DNA of 64,000 nt, from NCBI RefSeq assembly GCF_001975785.1, contig NZ_MSFI01000020.1, positions 79,625-143,624 of the forward strand, read 5' to 3'. Position 1 is the first letter of the stretch; every line of letters starts with the position of its first letter. Under the pieces are notes generated by a model. That model was not told the origin of the DNA, did no database searches, and was given only the letters and a program-made list of their open reading frames with translations. This DNA comes from Domibacillus epiphyticus (GTDB taxonomy: Bacteria > Bacillota > Bacilli > Bacillales > Domibacillaceae). This document shows positions 1 through 8,349 of this stretch, in pieces. The translations under genes and the position numbers were made by a program.

Positions 1-446
1 TCATGTCGCCGATGACCGGTAATGTGGTAGACCTTGGTGATGTACCAGATCCTGTTTTTTCACAAAAAATGATGGGAGATGGCGTAGCGATTTCTCCGTC
101 TGAAGGAAAAGTTGTTGCACCGGCAGATGCGAAAATACTGAATGTATTCCCGACAAAGCATGCGATTGGATTAGAAACAGCAGGCGGTCTGGAAATATTA
201 ATTCACGTTGGTCTTGATACTGTCAACATGAAAGGCGAGGGCTTCAATGCTCATGTGGCGGAAGGCGATCGAGTGAAAAAAGGAGATTTACTTTTAACAT
301 ACAACCTGGAACTTGTTCAGGAAAAAGCTGCGAGCACAATAACGCCGATGATCATTTCCAACGGCGATATTGTAAAGCAACTCGACAAACATGAAAACGT
401 GCAGGCAACCGCAGGTGAAACACCGGTGATGACTGTGAAGTTATAA
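1..446 (+). CDS. PTS glucose-family EIIA domain, 5' end cut off by the window
   Basis: This is a glucose-type (crr-like) PTS IIA domain, which takes phosphate from HPr and passes it to an EIIB domain. The first ATG in the window is at base 3 and 147 residues are visible. Counting from there, His53 (in TKHAIGLE) and His68 (in LIHVGLDTV) match the two active-site histidines of IIA-Glc. DPVFSQKMMGDG is the family's N-terminal signature. Free-standing IIA proteins usually have some 15 to 20 more residues before this point, so the true start, or an upstream IIC-IIB fusion partner, probably lies outside the window. A strong terminator follows at once. The domain identity is certain. Whether it is a stand-alone protein or the tail of an EIICBA permease cannot be seen. 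Confidence 0.9.
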   Translation, partial: MSPMTGNVVDLGDVPDPVFSQKMMGDGVAISPSEGKVVAPADAKILNVFPTKHAIGLETAGGLEILIHVGLDTVNMKGEGFNAHVAEGDRVKKGDLLLTYNLELVQEKAASTITPMIISNGDIVKQLDKHENVQATAGETPVMTVKL

Positions 447-450
447 TAAA

Positions 451-490
451 AAGAAGCTGCCTTCAATGAAACAAGGCAGCTTCTTTTTTT
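451..490 (+). terminator. Rho-independent terminator after the EIIA gene
   Basis: A 13-bp perfect stem (451-463 with 473-485) with a 9-nt loop is followed by a run of T. It starts 4 bases after the EIIA stop codon. Confidence 0.92.
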
Positions 491-529
491 ATTTAGAGTG
501 ATAAAAGGATATCCATTACTGTCGAATAG

Positions 530-1471
530 TTATTGTTTTTGTTGCAAGACGTGACCCGCAAGAGCGTACAAAATAATCGTTGAAGAAAAATGAGCTGAAA
601 ATTGTGCAGGGTCCTGCTGCGGGTATACTTCCACAAAGTCCATGCCAATGACGCCCTGCTTGCAAATTTCATGAACGAGCGTTAACAATTCGAACGAGGT
701 GAGACCGTTGCCGTCAACCGGGCCTCCAGGATTAAACGCGTAATCAAGGACATCACTGCAAATGCTCAAATAAACACAATCAACCTCTTTAGAAGCCATC
801 TCGTGCAATTCACGGCCAAGTGCCTGTAAATCATGATGCTTGCGAATGTCGTTAATGGTTATAGTTACAGCGCCGGCATTACGCGCATTACGCCCACTTT
901 CAGGCTTATTGCGGGGGCCGTGTATGCCAGTATGAATAATGCTTTCATTTCGGACACCATCCTGTTCATATAAACGGATAAAAGGGCTGCATCGAGCATA
1001 CGGATCGCCTTCATGTGACGGCAAATTATCGTAGTGAGCGTCAAGATGAATAATGCCGACTTTCTTGCCTTGATTTGTCAATGATTTCACAATCGGAAAT
1101 GTAATGCCATGGTCGCCGCCGAGCCCGATTAAAAACTTGCCGCTTTTCCATAAGGGATCGGTAAACTGCACTATTCGTTCCATCGTTTCCTCCACATCAG
1201 CCGGCACCACATCAACATCCCCGACATCACCAAGTTTTACATGTTCAAATACATCGATATGATCGAGCTCCGGCAAGTAGCCGCTGTATCGTCCTGAACT
1301 AATTCTCATTACTTTCGGACCTAATTCACACCCTGTGTAGTCGCCCCACGTCACTGCGCCTTCCCAAGGCACCCCATATACAATTGCGTCTACGCCGTTC
1401 AAGTTCGTTTCGTTTACCATATTTACTGCCCCTAAAAAACAAGGTGTATTTCCATAAATGGTTTCACTCAT
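530..1471 (-). CDS. Arginase/agmatinase-fold ureohydrolase with a non-canonical metal site
   Basis: Member of the arginase/agmatinase/formiminoglutamase family, cytosolic enzymes that hydrolyse a guanidino or formimino group with a binuclear metal centre. At 313 residues it has the usual length. GGDHG (118-122) gives the first metal histidine, and DAHYD (144-148) gives Asp144, His146 and Asp148. The third motif, normally S-x-D-x-D, reads SICSDVLD (236-243), so the first of its two metal aspartates is Cys238, and the usual Asp-Pro after it is Asp-Tyr. The gene stands alone, with no hut, spe or roc gene nearby, so the substrate cannot be named. Arginase, agmatinase, guanidinobutyrase and guanidine hydrolase are all open. 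The start has AGAAGGGA 8 bases upstream. Confidence 0.8.
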   Translation of the reverse strand: MSETIYGNTPCFLGAVNMVNETNLNGVDAIVYGVPWEGAVTWGDYTGCELGPKVMRISSGRYSGYLPELDHIDVFEHVKLGDVGDVDVVPADVEETMERIVQFTDPLWKSGKFLIGLGGDHGITFPIVKSLTNQGKKVGIIHLDAHYDNLPSHEGDPYARCSPFIRLYEQDGVRNESIIHTGIHGPRNKPESGRNARNAGAVTITINDIRKHHDLQALGRELHEMASKEVDCVYLSICSDVLDYAFNPGGPVDGNGLTSFELLTLVHEICKQGVIGMDFVEVYPQQDPAQFSAHFSSTIILYALAGHVLQQKQ

Positions 1472-1581
1472 CCTAACAATCCCTTCTCCTATAAAAAGTA
1501 CTATTCTTATTCCCTTACAGAATGCAAGAAAACCGGGAATTTCAAATGGACGGGGGTGTTAAAATTACAACAGTAAATTTG

Positions 1582-1613
1582 AAAAGCCAGCCGAAGACAT
1601 CAGCTGGTTTTTT
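1582..1613. terminator. Hairpin at the end of the BASS transporter gene
   Basis: AAAAGCCAGC pairs with GCTGGTTTT, with A and T runs on opposite sides, so it can act in both directions. It overlaps the stop codon of the minus-strand transporter gene (1600-1602). Confidence 0.7.
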
Positions 1614-2538
1614 CATGTCTGCCCGCAATGTAATTTGCCAGCCACGCACCGATCGATAGGTTCATAATAATATTGATAATCGGTGGAATACTGCCAATTC
1701 CTCCGATGTATTCGTGGGCAAGAATAGCAGCGAGAGCGGTGTTGCAGAGAGAGACTTGAAAGACGGCGGCAAGTAAATCTTCCCTATTGAATTTGCACCA
1801 CTTTCCGATTGCGCAGGCGGCGGCCATCGGGAATACTACCTGTACAAAAATAACGGCAACGAGGAGCGGCAAGATATCGAGCTGTTCGGCAATATATTTT
1901 TTACCACTCCCTGTTAGTGTGTGAATGATTAAGAGCAGCGTCACGGATGATGCCAGTTTGATAATGACGGTTGCGTTGGCAGCAACTGCAGGCATGAATC
2001 GCTGGACAAGCAAACCCGCTGCGAGCGGAATAATAACGATTGTTAAAAATGAATATAATAACGACAAAAAAGATAGAGATATTTCCTGACCGGAAAAGCC
2101 AATCATGACGAGCGGGGTAATAATGGGGCTGATTGCCGTGTCAAGCAGTGAAGCAGCAACAACCAGAGATGTGTTTCCTCCGGCGAGAAACGAATATAGT
2201 GCAGCTGCAGTAGCGCTCGGTACCGCTCCGGACAAAATAAGACCAGCCGTTATTTCGTGATGATCCTTGAAAAAAAGAAGGGCTAGTCCAACGGATAAAA
2301 AGACGGTCACTGTCCATTTCATTAATGTGATTACAAGCAGCTCTTTCTTTTTGCGCGACACCCCTTTTATTGCATTTACATTCATCGACAAACCAGTGAA
2401 AAAGATAACCAGCCCAAGTAAAAAAGCCGGTACCCAGGAAGCTGACTGCCAATGAACGGGTGAAAAATAAGTCGTGATCCCGACGATAATCATAAAAAGA
2501 GCCAGGTATTTAGAGAAGAAATTAGCTATTACATTCAC
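1600..2538 (-). CDS. BASS-family (bile acid:Na+ symporter-like) membrane transporter
   Basis: A 312-residue polytopic membrane protein with about nine or ten hydrophobic segments, matching the BASS/SBF family of sodium-coupled organic anion carriers. SGAVPSATAAALYSFLAGG near residues 105-123 aligns with the conserved core of the family; the same place in the second BASS protein of this window (26107-27042) reads [17 protein letters not shown]. Bacterial members carry keto acids or other anions, and the substrate here is unknown. The start is ATG with AAAAGGAG 9 bases upstream. The two BASS genes are clearly divergent, so this is not a recent duplication. The neighbours give no clue to the cargo. 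Confidence 0.85.
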   Translation of the reverse strand: MNVIANFFSKYLALFMIIVGITTYFSPVHWQSASWVPAFLLGLVIFFTGLSMNVNAIKGVSRKKKELLVITLMKWTVTVFLSVGLALLFFKDHHEITAGLILSGAVPSATAAALYSFLAGGNTSLVVAASLLDTAISPIITPLVMIGFSGQEISLSFLSLLYSFLTIVIIPLAAGLLVQRFMPAVAANATVIIKLASSVTLLLIIHTLTGSGKKYIAEQLDILPLLVAVIFVQVVFPMAAACAIGKWCKFNREDLLAAVFQVSLCNTALAAILAHEYIGGIGSIPPIINIIMNLSIGAWLANYIAGRHEKTS

Positions 2539-2652
2539 GGTTGAACTCCTTTTAAGTAGTTTGTCTAATTATGGTATCATATCAAGCAAACGTTTTTTAA
2601 GAAAACTTCGCTGCCTGCAAACTGGTACGTATCCAACGCTGCCTTTGTTTTG

Positions 2653-2682
2653 TTGTTGATTGTTCTTTATGTTGTATATAAT
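2653..2682 (+). promoter_or_regulatory. Likely sigma-A promoter of the lactonase gene
   Basis: TTGTTG (2653-2658), an 18-base spacer and TATAAT (2677-2682), 36 bases before the ATG. The -10 box is perfect and the -35 box is weak. Confidence 0.5.
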
Positions 2683-2718
2683 AAAAGAGACGAATATAGA
2701 TAATCGGGAGGCACCAGG

Positions 2719-3768
2719 ATGACGGTATACACTGGATTTGTAGGAACATATACGAAAAAAGAAGGAAAAGGGATACATTCTTTTCAGCTTGATACAGAGA
2801 AAGAGGAGCTTCTCAATGCAGCCGTTGCAGCAGAAGTAAACAACTCGACATATGTAACAATCAGTGAAAACGAGCAATTCTTATATGCGGTTGCAAAAGG
2901 CGGGAAAGGCGGCGGCCTCGCTGCGTTTAAAATCCAGGATGCACAGCTTGAAAAGTTGAACGATGTGCTGGAAAGTGAAGGCGTTCCTTGCTACGTTTCA
3001 TTGAACACAAACGGTACGCGTGCATTTTCGGCGCAATACCATACGGGTACAGCGGAAATGTACAGCATTAATCAAGAAACGGGTCAATTGATTGATTTAC
3101 TCGATGTGGCGACGCATGAAGGGACAGGCCCGAATGCGGATCGTCAAGAAAAAGCACACACGCATTTTTTCGGCCTTACAGGTGATGAACGTTTTGTCGT
3201 GGCGGTTGACCTTGGCACAGATGAGATCATCACATATGAAATTGCCGGCGAAGATTTACTGAAAAAAGCGGTGTTCAATACCGAACCGGGATCAGGGCCG
3301 CGTCATCTTGTGTTCCATCCATCCGGTCAAACAGCGTATGTTATGACAGAACTCAGTAATGAAGTACTTGTATTAGCATTTAATGAAAATGATGGAACGT
3401 TTAACTTGCTCGCAGCTCATAAAGCAATACCGGCTGATTTTACCGAAAACAGCCAGGGAAGCGCGATCCGTATAGCACAAAATGGACGTTTTTTGTATGC
3501 GGGGAACCGCGGCCACAACAGTATCGCAGTGTTTGAAGTGATCGAAGAGGGCCGGGATGTAAAATTAGTGGAAATTGTATCAACAAAAGGCGACTGGCCT
3601 CGTGACTTTGATTTAGATCCGACAGAGCAATTCCTTGTTGTCGCTCATGAGAAAACGAATAATGTTGTGTTATTTAAACGAAATTCAGATACAGGCCGGT
3701 TAACGCCCGCAAATTCGGAAGTAACGATCCCAGAAGGGGTATGTGTGACGTTTTTAAGGGGAAAATAA
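2719..3768 (+). CDS. 6-phosphogluconolactonase-type seven-bladed beta-propeller lactonase
   Basis: A 349-residue protein of the YbhE/YkgB lactonase family (seven-bladed propeller), which in characterised members hydrolyses 6-phosphogluconolactone in the oxidative pentose phosphate pathway. Visible family features are the N-terminal VGTYTKKEGKGIHSF, the repeated blade segments (ending in forms such as YVMTELSNEVLVL and LYAGNRGHNSIAVF), and the metal/active-site segment HTHFFGLTGD near residues 148-157. There is no signal peptide, so it is cytosolic. The ATG has GGGAGGC 5 bases upstream. It is monocistronic, with its own promoter and a strong terminator. Some family members act on other cyclic substrates, so the phosphogluconolactonase role is likely rather than shown. 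Confidence 0.88.
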   Translation: MTVYTGFVGTYTKKEGKGIHSFQLDTEKEELLNAAVAAEVNNSTYVTISENEQFLYAVAKGGKGGGLAAFKIQDAQLEKLNDVLESEGVPCYVSLNTNGTRAFSAQYHTGTAEMYSINQETGQLIDLLDVATHEGTGPNADRQEKAHTHFFGLTGDERFVVAVDLGTDEIITYEIAGEDLLKKAVFNTEPGSGPRHLVFHPSGQTAYVMTELSNEVLVLAFNENDGTFNLLAAHKAIPADFTENSQGSAIRIAQNGRFLYAGNRGHNSIAVFEVIEEGRDVKLVEIVSTKGDWPRDFDLDPTEQFLVVAHEKTNNVVLFKRNSDTGRLTPANSEVTIPEGVCVTFLRGK

Positions 3769-3782
3769 ATAACGTAAAAGAT

Positions 3783-3811
3783 GTCCCGCCATTTTATGGC
3801 GGGACTTTTTT
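3783..3811 (+). terminator. Rho-independent terminator after the lactonase gene
   Basis: Perfect 8-bp GC-rich stem GTCCCGCC/GGCGGGAC, 7-base loop, then six T. Confidence 0.92.
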
Positions 3812-3867
3812 GTGTTGAATGAATGATCCTTGCTAGCATTTACCTTTTTTTTTATTCATGATAAAGT

Positions 3868-3878
3868 TGGGTTACCCA
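3868..3878. promoter_or_regulatory. Palindrome TGGGTTACCCA, likely GntR operator
   Basis: Perfect inverted repeat TGGGT-T-ACCCA, 34 bases before the start of the GntR/FCD regulator gene. It resembles the TGG-N5-CCA pattern bound by FadR-type GntR proteins. Autoregulation is inferred from this position. Confidence 0.5.
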
Positions 3879-3912
3879 GTCATCCTACAAATTAGAAAAA
3901 GGAGAATGACGC

Positions 3913-4605
3913 ATGGATGTAAAGAAAGCAAAGCGTTCTTCACTCGTTGAACAAGTCGTACTTCAAATAGAGACATTCATTGAATCGAAAACCTGGCCTG
4001 TTGGAATGCGCATCCCACCTGAAATGGAGCTGATGGAGCAGTTCGGCGTAAGCCGCAATACACTCCGTGAAGCAATACAGGCACTTGTTCATGCAGGACT
4101 CTTGCAGACGAAACAGGGAAGCGGAACGTATATAAGGTCCACAACAGCACTTGGCGCTTCGTTTCAGCAGAGGCTTGAGACGTCAACACTTTTTGAAACA
4201 CTGGAAGTCAGGCATGCGTTGGAGCGTGAAGCGGCATGGCTTGCGGCGGAACGGCATACAGAAGAAGAAATGGTCCTTATACAAACGCGTCTGAATGAGT
4301 GTAAGGAAGCTATTGACCTGCATGCATTTGCCGAAGCGGATATTGCGCTTCATCATGCAATTGTAAGGGCGTCACATAACCGAATTTTGATTGATCTATA
4401 TGCGCGGCTTGCGGATTCGCTTCATGCGTCTGTTCATGATTTAACCGACATGAATGGATATCCAAACGTCGATCCTGGCGCACATGAAAAGCTTGTTCAG
4501 GCGATATCGGAACGGCAGCCGCAAAAAGCGGCGGCTATTGTCAGTGAGGACATTGCCCGGTTAAAAGAGTTAGCCGGCATAAATGGGAAGGCGGAAGAGA
4601 TATGA
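3913..4605 (+). CDS. GntR/FadR-type transcriptional regulator (FCD domain)
   Basis: A 230-residue regulator with an N-terminal winged-helix GntR domain (about 8-75, with PPEMELMEQFGVSRNTLREA as the recognition part) and a C-terminal all-helical FCD ligand-binding domain (about 90-220). The FCD metal-binding pattern is seen as ADIALHHAIV and the later GAHEKLVQAI. The ATG has AAAGGAG 7 bases upstream. The gene overlaps the start of the CynX-type MFS gene by four bases (ATGA), so the two are translated as a coupled pair. A perfect palindrome just upstream is a likely binding site. The inducing ligand is unknown, but is probably what the partner exporter moves. Confidence 0.9.
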   Translation: MDVKKAKRSSLVEQVVLQIETFIESKTWPVGMRIPPEMELMEQFGVSRNTLREAIQALVHAGLLQTKQGSGTYIRSTTALGASFQQRLETSTLFETLEVRHALEREAAWLAAERHTEEEMVLIQTRLNECKEAIDLHAFAEADIALHHAIVRASHNRILIDLYARLADSLHASVHDLTDMNGYPNVDPGAHEKLVQAISERQPQKAAAIVSEDIARLKELAGINGKAEEI

Positions 4606-5813
4606 GTATAGAGGCACTTATAGAAAGAGAGCGGTCAAAATCAGGCCGGCTGCTTTTATTGTTCAGCATTATTTTACTGTCATTAAATATGCGGTCGCCA
4701 ATTACGGCGGTTGGTCCACTTACTGTTATGATTCGAGATAATCTTGGTATTTCAAGCACCGCTGCAGGTGCTCTGACAACCATTCCTTTGCTTGGGTTTG
4801 CGGTTCTATCACCGTTTGCTTCGAAATTGGCAAGAATGTATGGAATGGAAGTTGTGATGTTCAGCGCACTTCTTATTTTAACAGTGGGTCTGGCACTTCG
4901 ACCTATCGGCGGTGCGGGTCTGTTATTTATTGGTACCATTTTAATCGGCATTGCCATAGCCCTTTGTAATGTGCTCATGCCTGCTTTTGTAAAAATGAAC
5001 TTTGCTCACCAAATGGGTTTAATGACCGGTTTTTATGCGATGTCCATGAATTTTGCAGGTGCCCTTGCTTCCGGTTTCAGCATTCCGATTGCTTCGTCAA
5101 GTGATCTTGGCTGGCGGGCTGCGGTCGGCTTCTGGATCATTCCTGCGGTGATTGCCATTGTCGTCTGGCTTTCGCAGATGACACACATCCGCAATCCTGT
5201 AAAAACAGAAGGAGGTACATACAAGAAAACCCCGCTTATGTCTTCACCGTTAGCATGGAAAGTAACGGCATTTATGGGAGTTCAGTCGCTGCTGTTTTAT
5301 TCGCTGGTGGCCTGGCTGCCGGAAATTTTGCAGGAGCAGGGAATGAGTGCGGGAGCTTCGGGGTGGATGCTGTCGATTGTTATGTTTTCTCAGCTGCCGT
5401 TTACGTTCATTGTGCCGGTTATTGCAGACAAAATGAACAATCAACGTCCGCTTGTGATGATAGCGGCAGTATTAATGACAGGCGGTCTTACCGGTATTTT
5501 ATTTGGACGAATTGATTTCGTTCTTTTATGGGTGATTATGATCGGAATTGCCGGTGGTTTTGCGTTCAGCCTGTCGATGATGTTTTTCAGTTTACGGACA
5601 CGAAATTCATTTGAAGCGGCTGATTTATCAGGGATGGCACAATCCGGCGGCTATTTATTTGCCGCATTAGGACCTGCGTTATTTGGGGCGCTGCACGACG
5701 CAATGAATGGATGGACGGTGCCAATTTTACTGTTAATCGGTACGGCCATTTGCTTGTTTCTCGTCGGAATGGGTGCAGCAAAAGAAGGATATGTGACAGA
5801 AAAATCTGTTTAA
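4602..5813 (+). CDS. CynX/NimT-family MFS transporter
   Basis: A 403-residue, 12-segment major facilitator protein. The motif LNMRSPITAVGPL at the first membrane segment (about 27-39) is diagnostic of the CynX/NimT family (cyanate transporter, nitroimidazole exporter, YycB-like proteins). A charged linker near residues 195-207 divides the two halves. It lies in the plasma membrane. It is translationally coupled to the upstream GntR regulator, which suggests that its substrate is the regulator's ligand. Known members move small anions or drugs, and the substrate here cannot be read from the sequence. Confidence 0.88.
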   Translation: MSIEALIERERSKSGRLLLLFSIILLSLNMRSPITAVGPLTVMIRDNLGISSTAAGALTTIPLLGFAVLSPFASKLARMYGMEVVMFSALLILTVGLALRPIGGAGLLFIGTILIGIAIALCNVLMPAFVKMNFAHQMGLMTGFYAMSMNFAGALASGFSIPIASSSDLGWRAAVGFWIIPAVIAIVVWLSQMTHIRNPVKTEGGTYKKTPLMSSPLAWKVTAFMGVQSLLFYSLVAWLPEILQEQGMSAGASGWMLSIVMFSQLPFTFIVPVIADKMNNQRPLVMIAAVLMTGGLTGILFGRIDFVLLWVIMIGIAGGFAFSLSMMFFSLRTRNSFEAADLSGMAQSGGYLFAALGPALFGALHDAMNGWTVPILLLIGTAICLFLVGMGAAKEGYVTEKSV

Positions 5814-5822
5814 AAATCCAAA

Positions 5823-5849
5823 AAAGCGGCTCCGTTAAGGAGTCGCTTT
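5823..5849. terminator. Bidirectional hairpin between the MFS gene and aroK
   Basis: Eleven-bp stem with one G-T pair (5823-5833 with 5839-5849) and a 5-base loop. A-runs and T-runs flank it, so it can serve both converging genes. It covers the stop codon of aroK. Confidence 0.8.
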
Positions 5850-6408
5850 AATCATTCATCGGCTCATACATATCCCACGTGTGCTTCAAAGAATCAACAA
5901 TAAAGTCGGCTACCTCTTCGGCTGACCGGTTACTGATCGTCAATGTTGAATGGTTAATGGAATAGGCGTCCTGACGCTTATAAAATAGTTCTTCAATTTC
6001 AGTAATGTCACGAGTTTGCAAAACAGGCCGGCTGTCGATCAACATATCGAGTCGTTCTTTCCATTCTTCCCATGCCATATCAAGATAAAAGACAACACAA
6101 TTATCAAGACATGCTTGGCGAATCTCAGGCTGTACAAAGGCGCCTCCGCCAATGGACAATACTTTTAACTTTTCTTCAGCAAGCGCACATGTTTTTTTCT
6201 TCTCATAATCACGGAAAAAAGGCTCCCCATGTTTCTCGAAAATTTCAGGAATGGTCATCCCGAAATCTTTTTCTATTTCCTTATCGACATCGATAAAGGT
6301 TCTATATAATTTTTTTGCGACGAGTTCGCCGATTGTTGTTTTGCCAACGCCCATAAATCCGATCAGGACGATGTTTTTTTGTCTCACAGACATACGCACA
6401 TTGAACAC
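5848..6408 (-). CDS. aroK: Shikimate kinase
   Basis: Phosphorylates shikimate at the 3-hydroxyl with ATP, the fifth step of the chorismate pathway, in the cytosol. The 186-residue protein has a Walker A loop GFMGVGKTT (17-25), the shikimate-binding Asp40/Asp42 in FIDVDKE, Arg66 in FFRDYE, the GGG motif (87-89) and the lid arginine in DSRPVL (Arg127). The start taken is GTG with AAAGAGG five bases upstream; an in-frame ATG at 6393 would drop five residues but has no spaced ribosome binding site. No other aro genes are near, as is common for aroK in Bacillaceae. Confidence 0.92.
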   Translation of the reverse strand: MFNVRMSVRQKNIVLIGFMGVGKTTIGELVAKKLYRTFIDVDKEIEKDFGMTIPEIFEKHGEPFFRDYEKKKTCALAEEKLKVLSIGGGAFVQPEIRQACLDNCVVFYLDMAWEEWKERLDMLIDSRPVLQTRDITEIEELFYKRQDAYSINHSTLTISNRSAEEVADFIVDSLKHTWDMYEPMND

Positions 6409-6616
6409 TCTTTCCTCTTTGTGAATTACCTTTTAGTATAGTACAGCCATGCAGTCCAGTAAATATTTTTTCAATTATTGAAAAAATAAAAGCGCTATTT
6501 AGAATGTTGATTGTTTTGTAATGATAAAATGAATGAAAAAGTGCAGGACGAGAGTAAAGCAAAAATGGTTCCTTCTGGGTGTGTAAAAAAAGATGAAAAA
6601 GGGAAGGATGGTCAAG

Positions 6617-7576
6617 GTGAAGCCAAAAGTAGTGGTATACAAACGAATGAACGAACAAGTATTAAATAAGATTCGTGAAATGTGTGATGTAAGTTATTTC
6701 CCGGCTTATAAGGAAGACTATCCTGCTTTTTTGGCCGCATTAAAAGAAGCGGAAGGTGTTCTTGGAGCGGGTTTAAAGTTTGACACAGCGCTGCTTGATC
6801 AGGCGCCAAAACTAAAGATCATCTGCAATACATCAGTCGGCTATGACAATCTCGATATTCCATTATTAAAAGAACGAGGGATATTGGCAACGAATACGCC
6901 GGGTGTTTTAAATGATACAGTCGCGGATGCGATTGTCGCACTTATGCTGTCAGCGGCCCGGAGAGTAACAGAGCTTGATCAATTTGTGAAAACCGGAGGC
7001 TGGTCAGAGCAAGGGTTTTTACAACAACAATTCGGCGTCGATGTCCACCATAAAACGCTTGGCATTATTGGTATGGGCGGCATCGGTACCACGCTTGCAA
7101 AGAGGGCTTATTTTGGCTTCGATATGCACGTTTTATATCACAACCGTTCGAGAAATGAACAAGCGGAACATACATACAATGCTGTTTACTGCACGATGGA
7201 TGAGCTTCTTGAACAATCAGACTTTGTTTGTGTGATGACACCGCTGACGGCACAGACAGAAAAATTGATCAGCAAACGGGAATTCGCAAAAATGAAAAAG
7301 ACTGCCATATTTGTCAATGCAGCGCGCGGGAAGGTCGTTGATGAAGCAGCTTTAATAGAAGCGCTTCAATCAAACGTAATTCTGGCAGCTGGACTTGATG
7401 TGTTTGAAAAAGAGCCGACGGGCCAAAACAATCCATTACTCTGTATGCCGAATGTCGTCACACTTCCGCATATCGGTTCTGCAACGGCCGAAACGAGAAT
7501 GAAAATGGCACAGCTTGGAGCGGATAATTTGGTTGCCGGTGTACATGGCAAGAGACCGTTAACGCCTATCTACTAA
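6617..7576 (+). CDS. D-isomer-specific 2-hydroxyacid dehydrogenase (glyoxylate/hydroxypyruvate reductase type)
   Basis: NAD(P)-dependent reductase of 2-keto acids such as glyoxylate, hydroxypyruvate or 2-ketogluconate. The Rossmann motif is GIIGMGGIGTTLAKRA. The catalytic triad is visible as Arg in NAARGKVVDE, Glu in DVFEKEP and His in LPHIGSAT. The reading frame is open from an ATG at 6593, but GGGAAGG sits 9 bases before the GTG at 6617 and directly abuts the ATG at 6608, so GTG is preferred. It gives the normal start KPKVVVYKRM and 319 residues. It is close to the YvcT/GyaR group. It is single and unlinked, so the natural substrate is open. Confidence 0.88.
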   Translation: MKPKVVVYKRMNEQVLNKIREMCDVSYFPAYKEDYPAFLAALKEAEGVLGAGLKFDTALLDQAPKLKIICNTSVGYDNLDIPLLKERGILATNTPGVLNDTVADAIVALMLSAARRVTELDQFVKTGGWSEQGFLQQQFGVDVHHKTLGIIGMGGIGTTLAKRAYFGFDMHVLYHNRSRNEQAEHTYNAVYCTMDELLEQSDFVCVMTPLTAQTEKLISKREFAKMKKTAIFVNAARGKVVDEAALIEALQSNVILAAGLDVFEKEPTGQNNPLLCMPNVVTLPHIGSATAETRMKMAQLGADNLVAGVHGKRPLTPIY

Positions 7577-7700
7577 TTTAAAAGAAGGAAAGTTTGTTAT
7601 GTTAAGATTTTCAGCATTCTCATGTTGTTCTCTCCTTTCCTTTCTTCAGATTAGAATGATCGCCATAGCTTTTTTAACTATTTGAATAGAGGGGATGGGA

Positions 7701-8297
7701 ATGTTTCCTTTTCGGAGCAGGAAAATAAGCAAGAGAGATGAAAAAAAATTATATTCTATTCAATCGAACGAAAAAGTAGCGGAAGAAGTTGAAGGAATCG
7801 TATACAAGATGACAGAAATCTTCCGAAAACATGAATCAAACGATATCATCATTTTGTGCATCGGATCGGATCTTTCTATTGGAGATTCTCTTGGACCTTT
7901 AGTCGGAACAATGCTGAAAGACAGCCAGGTTCCCTATCAGGTGTATGGTACATTAAAAGATCCTGTCCATGCTCAGAATTTAGAACTGGTCTTAAAAGAA
8001 ATTAATAAAAAGTTCAAGGAGCCATTTATTTTTGGAATTGATGCTTCACTAGGAGATAAAAGTAAGATTGGGTGTATCATTTTAGAAGAGGGACCGCTCC
8101 TCCCTGGCAGGGCATTAAAGAAAACATTGCCGGAAATAGGAGAATACCATATAAAAGCCATTGTGAATGATCTCAACTATTCCTCGCCAACAAAGTTTTT
8201 AGAAAATACAAGATTGTATACAGTGATGAACATGGCAACGATTATTGCCACGATTATCCTTCAGACAGCGGTACTTAGAAATTCGCCTCTAAAGTGA
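7701..8297 (+). CDS. yyaC: YyaC-family spore protein, GPR-like peptidase fold
   Basis: A 198-residue protein of the YyaC family, found in endospore formers and related in fold to the germination protease GPR and hydrogenase maturation peptidases. ILCIGSDLSIGDSLGPLVG is the family signature near residues 51-69, followed by FGIDASLGD. YyaC is known from Bacillus as a sporulation gene, but its molecular role is not established. The first ATG (7695) directly abuts the ribosome binding site; the ATG at 7701 lies six bases after AGAGGGG and is taken as the start. It is monocistronic, ending at a strong hairpin. It is the best single marker in this window that the host forms spores. Confidence 0.88.
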   Translation: MFPFRSRKISKRDEKKLYSIQSNEKVAEEVEGIVYKMTEIFRKHESNDIIILCIGSDLSIGDSLGPLVGTMLKDSQVPYQVYGTLKDPVHAQNLELVLKEINKKFKEPFIFGIDASLGDKSKIGCIILEEGPLLPGRALKKTLPEIGEYHIKAIVNDLNYSSPTKFLENTRLYTVMNMATIIATIILQTAVLRNSPLK

Positions 8298-8308
8298 AAA
8301 TCACAATA

Positions 8309-8348
8309 AAAAGAACAAGCCCTATTTCAAAATAGGGCTTGTTCTTTT
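8309..8348. terminator. Bidirectional terminator between yyaC and a GntR gene
   Basis: Sixteen-bp perfect stem (8309-8324 with 8333-8348) starting with AAAA and ending with TTTT, between two converging genes. Confidence 0.93.
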
Positions 8349-8349
8349 A

